Shown here: one piece after another, positions 36,692 through 45,621 of the stretch
Numbering within the stretch: position 1 is the stretch's first letter
How the letters are laid out: each line of letters begins with the position of its first letter
Assembly (NCBI RefSeq): GCF_003429105.1
Contig: NZ_QVTD01000005.1
Location: 289,316 to 353,315, forward strand
From: Peribacillus glennii
GTDB lineage: Bacteria; Bacillota; Bacilli; Bacillales; DSM-1321
DNA length: 64,000 nt
Direction of reading: 5' to 3'
Translations under genes and position numbers: made by a program
Notes under the pieces: generated by a model
What the model was told of the DNA's origin: nothing
Databases searched by the model: none
Seen by the model: the letters and a program-made list of their open reading frames with translations, nothing else

Positions 36692-38074
36692 ATGTTCAGT
36701 CTCATCATTTTTATAGCCATGGCGATCGCCTTTGCTTATGGAGTGTTTACACAAGGCTGGGGAAACGCCTTTGAGTTGGGTTTATACATTTTTTTATTAG
36801 GCATTCAGGGAGTGGCCCTCTTTTTCGTGGGGTACCAAACCGTGATGAGTTATTCAGGCCTGCGAAAGTTCAAGAAGACGGTAATTAAAGAACCAAAAAA
36901 CAAGTTTGCCGTCCTGGTGGCGGCCCATAACGAAGAAGAAGTAATCGGCCAGATCTGCGAGAATCTGAAGCATCTGGATTACCCAAAGGCCCTTTATGAT
37001 GTTTATGTGATATGTGACAACTGTACCGATGCTACTGCTGATGAAGTCAGGAAAACCGGTACCAACGCCATGGAGAGAAGCGACCCTGACAAAAGAGGAA
37101 AAGGGTATGGGCTTGAATGGATGTTCGATCGGCTCTGGGAGCTTGAAGAAAAAGGCGTTATCTATGATGCCGTGGTCATGTTTGACGCGGATAATCTGGT
37201 AAGCAAGGATTTCTTAAAAATCGTAAATTCCAAATTAGTGGACGGTTGTGAGGTAATCCAGGGTTACCTGGATTCTAAAAATCCTGAGGACACGTGGGTC
37301 ACAAAATCTTATTCCTTCGCCTATTGGTCAACGAACAGGATTTATCAACTGGTGAGGGAGCATCTTGGCTTGACTGCACAGCTAGGCGGCACCGGGGTGA
37401 CTGTATCAACGAAAGTTTTAAAGGAAATTGGCTGGGGTGCAACTTCTTTGACGGAGGACCTGGAGTTTACACAGCGGTACATCTTGAAGACCGGAAAAAG
37501 GGTGGCCTGGGCCCATGATGCCAAGCTATATGATGAAAAACCGCTTGGATTCGCCCAGTCTTTCAAACAAAGGATCCGCTGGATGCAAGGACATTTTGAT
37601 TGTATGACAAGATACACTCTTCCGCTTATAAAAGAAGGGATCAAGCAAAGGAAATTCATGCTCATCGACTCGGCGATTTATCTCATGATGCCTTCCCGTT
37701 CTCTTTTGGCAGGAGTTTTATTGATTTTCACCATTCTGTCATACACTGGCGTCTACAAGGTTAATGGATTTCTTGGAGATATCATCAATCGTTCCGTTTT
37801 ACTAAATGCATGGATGTACGCATGTTTCATTTTATGTTATATCTCACTGCCGATCATAGCGATGCTGCTTGAAAAGAAAGGGAAGAAACTTCACTGGTTT
37901 GTAATTTCCTATATTTTCGGCCTTTCCTGGATACCGGTCACCATAATGGGATTTATTAAGAAAAATCAGCGGGAATGGAACCATACGAAGCATACGCGCG
38001 CCGTTTCCATCGAAGACCTGGAAATGGAAAGCGAACAGCCGGAATTGGTACTTGACCGGGAGCCTGTGAAATAA
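36692..38074 (+). CDS. Membrane glycosyltransferase family 2 (processive type)
   Basis: The 460-residue protein has two N-terminal membrane segments, a GT-A domain (VLVAAHNEEEVIGQICENL, VYVICDNCTDATADEV, VMFDADNLV, TSLTEDLEFTQRY, KQRIRWMQGHFD) and three C-terminal membrane segments. DAD, TED and QRIRW are the metal, catalytic and acceptor motifs of processive enzymes such as IcaA, cellulose and hyaluronan synthases. ATG 36692-36694 follows GAGGTGG; an upstream GTG at 36683 lies inside that site. It stands alone on the plus strand with its own terminator, so its polymer is unknown. Confidence 0.85.
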   Translation: MFSLIIFIAMAIAFAYGVFTQGWGNAFELGLYIFLLGIQGVALFFVGYQTVMSYSGLRKFKKTVIKEPKNKFAVLVAAHNEEEVIGQICENLKHLDYPKALYDVYVICDNCTDATADEVRKTGTNAMERSDPDKRGKGYGLEWMFDRLWELEEKGVIYDAVVMFDADNLVSKDFLKIVNSKLVDGCEVIQGYLDSKNPEDTWVTKSYSFAYWSTNRIYQLVREHLGLTAQLGGTGVTVSTKVLKEIGWGATSLTEDLEFTQRYILKTGKRVAWAHDAKLYDEKPLGFAQSFKQRIRWMQGHFDCMTRYTLPLIKEGIKQRKFMLIDSAIYLMMPSRSLLAGVLLIFTILSYTGVYKVNGFLGDIINRSVLLNAWMYACFILCYISLPIIAMLLEKKGKKLHWFVISYIFGLSWIPVTIMGFIKKNQREWNHTKHTRAVSIEDLEMESEQPELVLDREPVK

Positions 38075-38115
38075 AACATTCTTTATTAAAAAGTGAATTC
38101 CGAGGCTTAAATTAT

Positions 38116-38158
38116 CCGCAAATAGGGACAGCAATGAGTGCCCTACTTGCGGTTTTTT
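38116..38158 (+). terminator. Terminator after the glycosyltransferase gene
   Basis: CCGCAAATAGGG (38116-38127) and CCCTACTTGCGG (38141-38152) pair with a central mismatch; six T follow. Confidence 0.85.
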
Positions 38159-38220
38159 GTTATTTCACTCCTGTTGCCGCATCAACCGGTTGAGGGGTAA
38201 ATCAATAAACTAAACAGGAT

Positions 38221-38343
38221 ATCAATAAATCTGTGAAGCATTTCAACAATTGAAACGTTATATCAATAAATTTGCAAGGTGTTGCAACAGTTGACACGTT
38301 TTATCAATAAATTCGTGGAGCGCTTCTACAAGTCACACATTTT
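38221..38343. repeat. 41-bp tandem repeat, three copies
   Basis: ATCAATAA recurs at 38221, 38262, 38303 and 38344, a constant period of 41. Each unit then reads like TTtGTGaAGC..TTcaACAatTGAaACGTTTT. Copies 1-3 are diverged but alignable; a shorter spacer (20 bp) to an ATCAATAAAC at 38201 precedes them. It is in the 325-bp convergent gap between the glycosyltransferase and mnaA. No open frame runs through it. Confidence 0.85.
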
Positions 38344-38399
38344 ATCAATTTACCATTTATATTTATAAGTTAGCGGCTCATGCAATCATTTGGAAAGGT

Positions 38400-39557
38400 T
38401 TATACTTTCCTTTCTGCCAAAAAAGATGCTGGGCCTTCTTTTATTTTTCCGTAATGGTGCAGGATTGCCTGGACAATACGATAAGAAGCCTGCCCATCTC
38501 CATACGGATTGGAAGCTTTCGACATTCCTTCATATTTTTCATGGTCGGTTAGCAATTCGTTTGCCAGATTGAAAATCGTATCTTCATGCTTTCCTGCCAG
38601 TTTTAATGTCCCGGCAGCTACCCCTTCCGGCCGTTCTGTCGTGTCCCTCAGTACAAGTACAGGTACGCCCAATGATGGCGCCTCCTCCTGGACACCGCCT
38701 GAATCAGTTAATATAAGATAAGCCCTGGATGCAATGTTATGGAAGTCTATGACCCCTAACGGTTCGATGAGATGAATGCGGGGGTCATTGCCGAGTAATT
38801 CATCCGCTATCTCCCTGACTGCCGGGTTAAGGTGTACTGGGTAAACCACCTGCAAATCACTGTGTTCCTGCAACAGCCGTTTGATCGCTTTAAACATATT
38901 TCTCATTGGGTTCCCTATGTTTTCGCGGCGATGTGCGGTGAGCAGCAGCATCTTATCATTACCTATTTTTTCTAACACCTCATGCTTATATGTACTTGTG
39001 ATAGTCGTATTCAACGCATCGATTGCTGTATTGCCAGTAACGAAAATCGTTTCCTGCTTTTTATTTTCCTGCAATAAATTTTGCCGGGAACTGTCAGTAG
39101 GCGCAAAATGGAGATCTGCAATTACGCCGGTCAACTGCCTGTTCATTTCTTCCGGGAATGGGGAATATTTATTCCAGGTTCTTAGCCCTGCTTCTACGTG
39201 CCCAACGGAAATTTGGTTGTAGAAGGCGGCGAGGCTTGCAACAAAAGTAGTGGAAGTATCGCCATGTACCAGGACAAGGTCTGGCTTTACTTCTTTCATC
39301 ACTTGGTCCAGTCCCTCCAATGCTCTAGTAGTGACATCCACCAACGTCTGGCGGTTCTTCATAATATCGAGATCAAAGTCAGGTGTAATCCGGAACACAT
39401 CCATCACTTGATCTAACATTTCCCTATGCTGGGCTGTAACAGTGACATAGGGATCAATCATGTCAGGATATTTTTTCAATTCCAAAACTAGCGGGGCCAT
39501 CTTGATTGCCTCCGGCCTCGTACCGAATATGGTCATTACTTTAATTTTCTGGTCCAT
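38400..39557 (-). CDS. mnaA: UDP-N-acetylglucosamine 2-epimerase MnaA
   Basis: The enzyme interconverts UDP-GlcNAc and UDP-ManNAc, supplying TagA. The 385-residue product shows VMTIFGTRPEAIKMAPLVLEL, VTAQHREMLDQV, LVHGDTSTTFVASLAAFY, GHVEAGLRTWNKYSPFPEEMNR, LTAHRRENIG, and LTDSGGVQEEAPSLGVPVLVLRDTTERPEGV. I start at ATG 39555-39557, six bases after AAGGAG, not at an ATG 27 bases upstream. A sigma-A-like promoter with two 20-bp palindromes lies upstream. Confidence 0.96.
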   Translation of the reverse strand: MDQKIKVMTIFGTRPEAIKMAPLVLELKKYPDMIDPYVTVTAQHREMLDQVMDVFRITPDFDLDIMKNRQTLVDVTTRALEGLDQVMKEVKPDLVLVHGDTSTTFVASLAAFYNQISVGHVEAGLRTWNKYSPFPEEMNRQLTGVIADLHFAPTDSSRQNLLQENKKQETIFVTGNTAIDALNTTITSTYKHEVLEKIGNDKMLLLTAHRRENIGNPMRNMFKAIKRLLQEHSDLQVVYPVHLNPAVREIADELLGNDPRIHLIEPLGVIDFHNIASRAYLILTDSGGVQEEAPSLGVPVLVLRDTTERPEGVAAGTLKLAGKHEDTIFNLANELLTDHEKYEGMSKASNPYGDGQASYRIVQAILHHYGKIKEGPASFLAERKV

Positions 39558-39585
39558 TTTTTTCTCCTTTTCTTGCAGCTGCACG

Positions 39586-39613
39586 ATTGTAGCTTCTCTA
39601 ATCTGTTAATCAA
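39586..39613 (-). promoter_or_regulatory. Putative sigma-A promoter of mnaA
   Basis: Minus strand: TTGATT (39608-39613), 16 bp, TACAAT (39586-39591), about 30 bp before the start. The -35 hexamer lies inside the palindrome at 39606-39625. Confidence 0.62.
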
Positions 39614-39625
39614 TCGTTTGATTAA
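39606..39625. promoter_or_regulatory. Operator-like 20-bp palindrome, copy 1
   Basis: TTAATCAATCGTTTGATTAA is an imperfect palindrome (8-base arms TTAATCAA/TTTGATTAA-type). It covers the -35 of the mnaA promoter, a position suited to repression. The regulator is unknown. Confidence 0.65.
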
Positions 39626-39671
39626 ATTCTTTAATGGTCGCGATTGGCTATGTACAATTGTATTTTTAACC

Positions 39672-39691
39672 TTAATCAATCGTTTGATTAA
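39672..39691. promoter_or_regulatory. Operator-like 20-bp palindrome, copy 2
   Basis: Exactly the same 20 bases as copy 1, in the same orientation, starting 66 bp further upstream (about six helical turns). Two identical sites could allow cooperative or looping binding. Confidence 0.65.
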
Positions 39692-39706
39692 TACTGCCTG
39701 GCAATT

Positions 39707-39800
39707 GGGGTTAGTCCCCCATTGCTTTAACGTATTACCTTATCGAGGGACTGACCCCCGGTGCTTTAACGCGTTATCTTATCGGTGGACTGACCCTCGC
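39707..39800. repeat. Dispersed G5/C5 palindromic repeat, locus 2
   Basis: Three cores (GGGGTTAGTCCCCC, GAGGGACTGACCCCC, GGTGGACTGACCCTC) alternate with TGCTTTAACG-type words. Longest of the four loci. It lies just after gtaB. Confidence 0.78.
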
Positions 39801-39808
39801 CGACATAT

Positions 39809-40681
39809 TTATATTTCGATATCTCTGATTTTTACTAAGTATTCAAGAAATTGGGTTCGGATGTCTGGCCTTCTGAGGGCGAATTCTACCGTAGCTTGTA
39901 AGAACCCTTGTTTGTCCCCTACATCATATCGTTTGCCATCAAAGTGGTATGCATACATGGCTTCTCGTTTAGCAAGTTCTTTCAGTGCGTCGGTCAATTG
40001 TATTTCGCCGCCTTTTCCCGGCTTGGTATTTTCCAGGATTTCAAAGATTGAGGGGCTGATAATGTACCTTCCAAGGACCGCAATCCGGGAAGGTGCATCA
40101 TTGATTGCCGGTTTTTCAACCAATCCTTTCACTTTGTAAATGCGGTCTTCCACATGTTTAGCTTCAATTATACCGTATTTGTTCACGTCTTCCTTTGCTA
40201 CCTCTTGTACGCCAATAATCGTTGTCTTATATTCTTCGTACTTTTCGATCATCTGCCCCATACACGGCTTTTCCGCATATACTATATCATCGCCCAATAA
40301 TACAGCGAATGGCTCCATTCCTATAAAACTCTTCGCGCAATATATGGCATGGCCAAGCCCCTTTGGCTCTTTCTGGCGGATATAATGGATATTGACCATT
40401 TCAGAGATTTGCCTGACCTGCTCTAAAAGGTCAAGCTTCCCCTTCGCCTGCAGTTCAATTTCCAATTCGATCGATTTGTCAAAATGGTCCTCGATCGATT
40501 TCTTATTCCTTCCTGTAATGATCAGTATTTCTTCTATACCCGATTCAACCGCTTCTTCAATAATATATTGTAATGTTGGTTTATCTACTATAGGAAGCAT
40601 TTCTTTTGGCTGTGCTTTAGTCGCTGGCAAGAAACGCGTTCCCAACCCGGCAGCCGGGATAATCGCTTTCCGTACTTTCAT
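39809..40681 (-). CDS. gtaB: UTP-glucose-1-phosphate uridylyltransferase, copy 1
   Basis: GtaB makes UDP-glucose for glycolipid, teichoic acid glucosylation and UDP-glucuronate. The 290-residue product has [36 protein letters not shown] N-terminus (nucleotide-binding), [46 protein letters not shown] and VEKPAINDAPSRIAVLGRY. A second copy at 53177 shares all motifs. This one stands with mnaA in the teichoic acid part. Confidence 0.95.
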   Translation of the reverse strand: MKVRKAIIPAAGLGTRFLPATKAQPKEMLPIVDKPTLQYIIEEAVESGIEEILIITGRNKKSIEDHFDKSIELEIELQAKGKLDLLEQVRQISEMVNIHYIRQKEPKGLGHAIYCAKSFIGMEPFAVLLGDDIVYAEKPCMGQMIEKYEEYKTTIIGVQEVAKEDVNKYGIIEAKHVEDRIYKVKGLVEKPAINDAPSRIAVLGRYIISPSIFEILENTKPGKGGEIQLTDALKELAKREAMYAYHFDGKRYDVGDKQGFLQATVEFALRRPDIRTQFLEYLVKIRDIEI

Positions 40682-41068
40682 CGCTTGCTCCCCCCAACCT
40701 CTGCTCTGCCCTGCAACATTTGCCGTCCTTTTCGGTATTTATTGTTTTTTGCCCGTATGAAAACTGCCCGCCCCGTATTCGAGCGTTCACAATGCGCCTG
40801 ATTGTAATCGAAGGGAAAAATCAATTCATCGTGTTGTTTTATCTTATGTGGCATAGCTAATACAAAGTATCATTTTCATGATAAAGGCAACTAATCACAT
40901 AAAGAGGGATAGAGGCACGGTTTATACGAAAGCAGGATTTTCCTTTCTATAATAAACAAGGAACCAGCGGGCCGCATATAGTGCAGCAATCCGCTGGTTC
41001 CTTGTTTACCCCTGGCTGCCTATGCCAGAAGCATTAATCCGGGTATTGTTCGTTCACAGAGGTGTCTC
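40682..41068. other. Gap between glucosaminidase gene and gtaB
   Basis: Contains the large hairpin at 40954-41007 and the upstream region of gtaB. I see no gene. Confidence 0.6.
40954..41007 (-). terminator. Long-stem terminator after the glucosaminidase gene
   Basis: Seventeen-base perfect arms (40954-40970 and 40991-41007) with a 20-base loop; TTTATTAT follows on the minus strand. The stem is unusually long for an intrinsic terminator. Confidence 0.8.
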
Positions 41069-43078
41069 CTATTTAAGTTCCCTTACGATGTAATGGGCAC
41101 TTACCCACCCGGTTGTTTTATCATCAAGCCTTAGTTCATACCATTTTTTCGTGTTATCCATCTTCGGTGTACCATCCTTTTTAAGGACCAGTTCTACAAA
41201 GCTATTTAATTTTATCCCGCTGCCGATTATAGCTGAAGATGTATTTGGTTCCTTTCTCACATTCAACGGATTGCCTGTGGACCTGCCCAAATTGGATACA
41301 GAAATAAACTGGTTATACACATCGAATTTAATCGTATTTGTCCAATAAATTTCTTCATCGACTCTTATCTTCACCCAGAAATCATTCGTCTTTTCAAGGA
41401 GGAGGAATTTCGTTCCTTTATCGATTGGTTTATTTACCGGTTCTTTTCCTTTTTCTTTATAAATCGCCAGATCCTTTTTGGCTATAGCCTCGATATTTTC
41501 CGGGAATTTATCTGTTCCCTGAGGGCGGGTTGGCATCGAAACACCATTGGCATTAATTTTTGCCTTGGAGTAATGGCTGCTGCTATACCGCACAATTTTC
41601 GCCATGTGGTCCGCTATCTTCCTGCCCCACATCGGGTCGCTCGCATAAAAATAATTCATTCCTGTGCTATTTTCATTCACCCGTGCATTCTTCATGGTCT
41701 TTGTACTATATCCCAGATAGGCTCCCTTGTACTTCCAGTTTTGCGGATTCAAATAGGTGGCCTTCATTTCACGCGCAATATATTCAATATTCTGTTCAAC
41801 GCTGGAAAAGCGGACAGCGGCTATGTATGGACTTGCATCGTAAGCCCCAAAACCGAATAGGTTCTTCTTTCCGAGCGAGATTTGCGAGGTCCCAAAAGCA
41901 CTTTCATGAATGGCATGCGCTGCCAGGTAAACCGAATTAACTCCATACTTCTTGCCGGCATCAATGAAGGCCTGGCCCTTATTGGTCAATACACTTGGCT
42001 TTTTGGTCGCTGCCACATATGACGCTATATAATCATTGATTTGTTTGGCAGACACGCTTGCCGGTTTCCGAAGGTCGACAAATTGATAGCCTGTCCTTGA
42101 TGACAGCGGGTCTCCCGTTGTAACCTGCTGCAGATGGGATGCCGGAACATAGCCTGTTTTTTTGCTATAAGAAACTTTATACCATCCATTGGAGGTTTTA
42201 TGGCTTGGCACGATGATTTTCCCCTTTGGCACCACCACAGTGCCGCCGGAAGACCAATTTGCCAGTTTTCGAACGTTTAAATCCGCATTAATGAGATATG
42301 TCTTTCCTGAATTTGCATACTCAACCGGTTTCGTATATTTAGTGAAATCTCCCAGATAAAAATAACCTGTCTTCCCGCGGTAGGTCACTTTATACCAGTT
42401 TCCTACACTCCTTTCAGAAGTCACAGAAACCCCCTGCGGTATTTTCATCAGCTTAGTGTAAGCATTTCCATGGCTGCGGTATACATAGGCATCCTTTTTC
42501 GCGATGAAGGTTGTTCTTGTAAAATTCTTTATCGGACTCTGGCTCACATAACTCCCCTTAACATATAAGGTTTTCCCATGATAAGAAACCCGGTACCATG
42601 TATGGCCGATGCTATTGATCACTTTTTGTGTGGAGTGGAAGCCATTATCCGCGGCAACTGTATAAACTGCTTTTTTCTTCATGTCTGGAGAAGAATAGAG
42701 GCTGCTTTGTTTTTTTGTAATGTAATAGATTCCCTGTGTTGTGATATACCTGTAGTATTCTTTCAGGCCGCCTTTTACCCAACCCGTTTTTGTAGCACTT
42801 TTGCCTTTGTATGTATATACGTATGACACTTTATACCAATCGCCGCTTCGTTCAGTGGATGTTACCGTCTTTCCTTTAGGTACCTTTATTACGGTCTTAA
42901 ATTTCGTTCCCGCCCCCGACCTTACAGCCAAATCGCTAGTTGCAAGATAAGTAGTTTTAGAGAACTTTACCAGTTCGCTTGCTTCTGTCATCCCTAAATC
43001 TAACGAATTAACTGGTGCAATGGCCGGGCCAAGCAATAGAGCAGTGGATAAAAACAATGCCTTGCATGCCTTTTTCAT
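41069..43078 (-). CDS. Secreted SH3b-repeat N-acetylglucosaminidase (LytD-like autolysin)
   Basis: A 669-residue secreted protein. A signal peptide (MKKACKALFLSTALLLGPAIA) leads to about five bacterial SH3 domains (roughly 40-325, with YLATSDLAVRSGAGTKFKTV, YFLG, VRK...GWYKVSYSKKTGYVPAS motifs), then a GH73-type glucosaminidase domain (about 345-510; AHAIHESAFGTSQISLGKKNLFGFGA, with Glu in HESAFG as likely catalytic acid) and one or two C-terminal SH3b units (about 545-668). It would cut GlcNAc-MurNAc bonds of peptidoglycan. It has a sigma-D promoter like B. subtilis lytD, which fits daughter-cell separation in motile cells. Confidence 0.92.
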   Translation of the reverse strand: MKKACKALFLSTALLLGPAIAPVNSLDLGMTEASELVKFSKTTYLATSDLAVRSGAGTKFKTVIKVPKGKTVTSTERSGDWYKVSYVYTYKGKSATKTGWVKGGLKEYYRYITTQGIYYITKKQSSLYSSPDMKKKAVYTVAADNGFHSTQKVINSIGHTWYRVSYHGKTLYVKGSYVSQSPIKNFTRTTFIAKKDAYVYRSHGNAYTKLMKIPQGVSVTSERSVGNWYKVTYRGKTGYFYLGDFTKYTKPVEYANSGKTYLINADLNVRKLANWSSGGTVVVPKGKIIVPSHKTSNGWYKVSYSKKTGYVPASHLQQVTTGDPLSSRTGYQFVDLRKPASVSAKQINDYIASYVAATKKPSVLTNKGQAFIDAGKKYGVNSVYLAAHAIHESAFGTSQISLGKKNLFGFGAYDASPYIAAVRFSSVEQNIEYIAREMKATYLNPQNWKYKGAYLGYSTKTMKNARVNENSTGMNYFYASDPMWGRKIADHMAKIVRYSSSHYSKAKINANGVSMPTRPQGTDKFPENIEAIAKKDLAIYKEKGKEPVNKPIDKGTKFLLLEKTNDFWVKIRVDEEIYWTNTIKFDVYNQFISVSNLGRSTGNPLNVRKEPNTSSAIIGSGIKLNSFVELVLKKDGTPKMDNTKKWYELRLDDKTTGWVSAHYIVRELK

Positions 43079-43167
43079 ATACTCACATCCTTACTTGATA
43101 GATTCCTAGGTAAAATTGATAATTTGGCACTTTGCCTGCCTGCTAATTTTTTTACAGTTCACATAAC

Positions 43168-43193
43168 ATATCGGTCTTACTGGGATAAATTTA
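43168..43193 (-). promoter_or_regulatory. Sigma-D promoter of the glucosaminidase gene
   Basis: Minus strand: TAAA (43190-43193), 14 bp, ACCGATAT (43168-43175), one mismatch from the -10 consensus. About 90 bp before the start. Confidence 0.8.
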
Positions 43194-43363
43194 AGGTATA
43201 ATAAAAAATCCCTTTATTAAACATGATTAGTTAATTTTACCAACAACAATTTCAGCCTAATACATACACTTACCATGGTAAAATAGTTTTACAGTTTATA
43301 AGATCATTCTGACATTTTTTTGATATAGTACCTGTGGATGTTTAATAGAAAGGAAAATGTAAA

Positions 43364-45508
43364 ATGAAACCATCAATTTCCATTGTTGCTCTGTTGGCCT
43401 TCCTGTTGATTGGTTATCCGGAAGCACATGCAGATTCAGCTCCATCAATGCAAGAAAAACACAATACGAATATAACAATGTCGTTTAAGGAACCAGAGAA
43501 ATACGATGAGCGGAATTTAGTGGTTAAATTCGCACCCGATGCGGAGCCAGCCTTAAAAAGGAAAATCCTGCAGGGCATTTCCGCCCAGGAACTTGACTCC
43601 ACGATAAACGGTTTTACCCTCGTGTCTGTTCCTTCAGGTTCTGATTTAACAGCCCTCTCCCGGAAATTGCTTAAAAACCGTGCTGTAGAACTGGTTGAAC
43701 CAAATTATGAAATTAAAAGTACGTTTAAACCGACAGACCCAGCCTTTGGGAAACAGTGGTACCTAAATAAAATCAGCATGCCCGCTTCCTGGGACATTAC
43801 GAAAGGAACAGCGGGGGTAACAGTTGCAGTCGTTGATGGCGGATTCTCCATGGTCCATCCGGATTTGAAGGGAAGATTTGTCCACCCCTATAATGCCGTG
43901 ACAGGGGAAACCAAGCTTCCGTCAGGCGATCACGCAACACATGTCTCCGGAATCATCGGTGCTTCCATGAACCGAATCGGCACCGCAGGTATCGCCCCGT
44001 CTGTAAAAATCATGCCAGTCAATGTATTTCTTGGCGATGCGGCGGATAGCTACTGGGTTGCTGATGGAATCAGGTATGCAGTGGATTCGGGAGCCGATAT
44101 CATCAATTTAAGCTTAACAACCGATGTCTACTCATCAGTGCTTGATCATGCGGTTAAATATGCCGCTTCAAAAGGTGTAGTGGTTGTAGCCGCTGCAGGC
44201 AATTCGCATTCTAGTAAAAAGTTTTACCCGGCTGCCCTCGATTCAGTTATAGGTGTAAGCGCCGTTGATTCAAAAGATCAGCTTGCCCCTTTTTCGAACT
44301 ATGGCAGTTACATCGATTTTTCTGCACCGGGCGTTAAAATCTATTCGACGATTTCCCAAGGCAGGTATGCCATGATGGATGGCACCTCCATGGCTTCTCC
44401 GGTCGTATCCGGCGTTTCCGCGCTTATCCTTTCAAAAAATCCATTCTTAAAGCCGGCGGAAACGATGCAAATCTTGAAAAAATCAGCTGTCGACCTTGGA
44501 ACAAAAGAGCGTGACAACAAATTTGGCTATGGCAGGGTTGATGCCTATAACGCTCTGCAAAATACACCGAGCCCGATGTCAACGGTTTCCCTTTCAGCCA
44601 AAACGTTCATTGAGGATGGAAAGAACCAGCTGGACATTTCATTCAGTGCCCATAAAAATACATACGTATCGCTATATGTCAAGGATGGCAAAGGCAGGAT
44701 TGTAAAGAAACTGATTTGGAACAAAGCCTGGAGCGGAGGAAAGGTTTCTTATCATTGGAATGGCAAATTGGATACAGGGGCTTATGCACCGAGCGGGACA
44801 TACAAAATTTATGCAAAGGCAAGCAACAAGAAACATAAGTTATACAAAACGGCCTCTGTGATGATCCAGGATGATATACTTCCGGCAGTATCTTTTTCAA
44901 AATCATCTCTTGTATTCTCGCCTGCAGTGAAGACAAAACTCGATATACCATTCACCCTTAATAAAAATGCCAATGTAACCGCAGCGGTTTATGACAGCCA
45001 AGGGAAATTAATCAGGACGCTGCATGAAAAAACAGCATTTACAGGGGGTACCCAGTTAATTGCCTGGGACGGAAAGGATGGAGGCAACAAACGGGTGAAG
45101 GACGGCATCTATAAGCTTACTGTGAGTGCGGACGACCAGGAAGGACGCCCGGGAGAAAAGAATTCGATGGCCATTGCGGTCGATACAGCCGCCCCGGCTG
45201 CAACAATCGCTGCTTCAAGTAAATTGTTCAAAATGGACGGCAAAACGAAACTGAACGCTAAAGGAACAATTAAGGAAACAGCGAGAGTTACTGTAAAAGT
45301 TATAGACACTACAGGGACTGCCGTCAAAACTCTCGTTTCCGTTCAATCATGGAAAACGGGAACCTCAACAATCGCCTGGGACGGCAAAACAGCAAAAAAC
45401 ACCTTTGCGAAGGAAGGAAATTATCAATTTGTTTTGGAAGCAACGGATGCCGCAGGCAATAAAAGGACCGCCAAAAGCGCTTCGTTTAAAGTAGACGATA
45501 TAAGATAA
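43364..45508 (+). CDS. Secreted subtilisin-like protease with FlgD-type Ig repeats
   Basis: A 714-residue S8 protease. Signal peptide (about 1-24), propeptide of fervidolysin/I9 type (about 48-118; LVVKFAPDAEPALKRKIL, VELVEPNYE), catalytic domain (about 130-400) with Asp158 (VAVVDGGFS), His190 (GDHATHVSG), oxyanion Asn280 (AAAGNSH) and Ser342 (GTSMASP), then three repeats (about 412-712) of the FlgD-Ig/cadherin-like kind, each ending in W-x-G-K and AKEGxYxxxxxA. The repeats likely bind the cell envelope or substrate. Asp158 is followed by Gly-Gly, not the common Thr-Gly. It stands alone and ends in a terminator. Confidence 0.93.
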   Translation: MKPSISIVALLAFLLIGYPEAHADSAPSMQEKHNTNITMSFKEPEKYDERNLVVKFAPDAEPALKRKILQGISAQELDSTINGFTLVSVPSGSDLTALSRKLLKNRAVELVEPNYEIKSTFKPTDPAFGKQWYLNKISMPASWDITKGTAGVTVAVVDGGFSMVHPDLKGRFVHPYNAVTGETKLPSGDHATHVSGIIGASMNRIGTAGIAPSVKIMPVNVFLGDAADSYWVADGIRYAVDSGADIINLSLTTDVYSSVLDHAVKYAASKGVVVVAAAGNSHSSKKFYPAALDSVIGVSAVDSKDQLAPFSNYGSYIDFSAPGVKIYSTISQGRYAMMDGTSMASPVVSGVSALILSKNPFLKPAETMQILKKSAVDLGTKERDNKFGYGRVDAYNALQNTPSPMSTVSLSAKTFIEDGKNQLDISFSAHKNTYVSLYVKDGKGRIVKKLIWNKAWSGGKVSYHWNGKLDTGAYAPSGTYKIYAKASNKKHKLYKTASVMIQDDILPAVSFSKSSLVFSPAVKTKLDIPFTLNKNANVTAAVYDSQGKLIRTLHEKTAFTGGTQLIAWDGKDGGNKRVKDGIYKLTVSADDQEGRPGEKNSMAIAVDTAAPAATIAASSKLFKMDGKTKLNAKGTIKETARVTVKVIDTTGTAVKTLVSVQSWKTGTSTIAWDGKTAKNTFAKEGNYQFVLEATDAAGNKRTAKSASFKVDDIR

Positions 45509-45515
45509 TTCTGCC

Positions 45516-45564
45516 AAGGACAATCCACGGGATGTTAATTCCCCCTGGATTGTCCTTTTTTTTC
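45516..45564 (+). terminator. Terminator after the protease gene
   Basis: AAGGACAATCCA (45516-45527) pairs with TGGATTGTCCTT (45546-45557), with GGG/CCC inside; eight T follow. Confidence 0.92.
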
Positions 45565-45621
45565 GGTTGAAACTTATTATTATTCCTGGTGTTTCATAAT
45601 AAAAAACCGAATATAGTATTT

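Noticed and set aside
38201..38360. Possible CRISPR array
   Set aside because: The 41-bp unit repeats end to end with diverged copies and no unique spacers, and no cas genes are nearby.
39707..39800. Insertion sequence ends
   Set aside because: The palindromes have no transposase, target duplication or long terminal repeats; they fit a small dispersed repeat.
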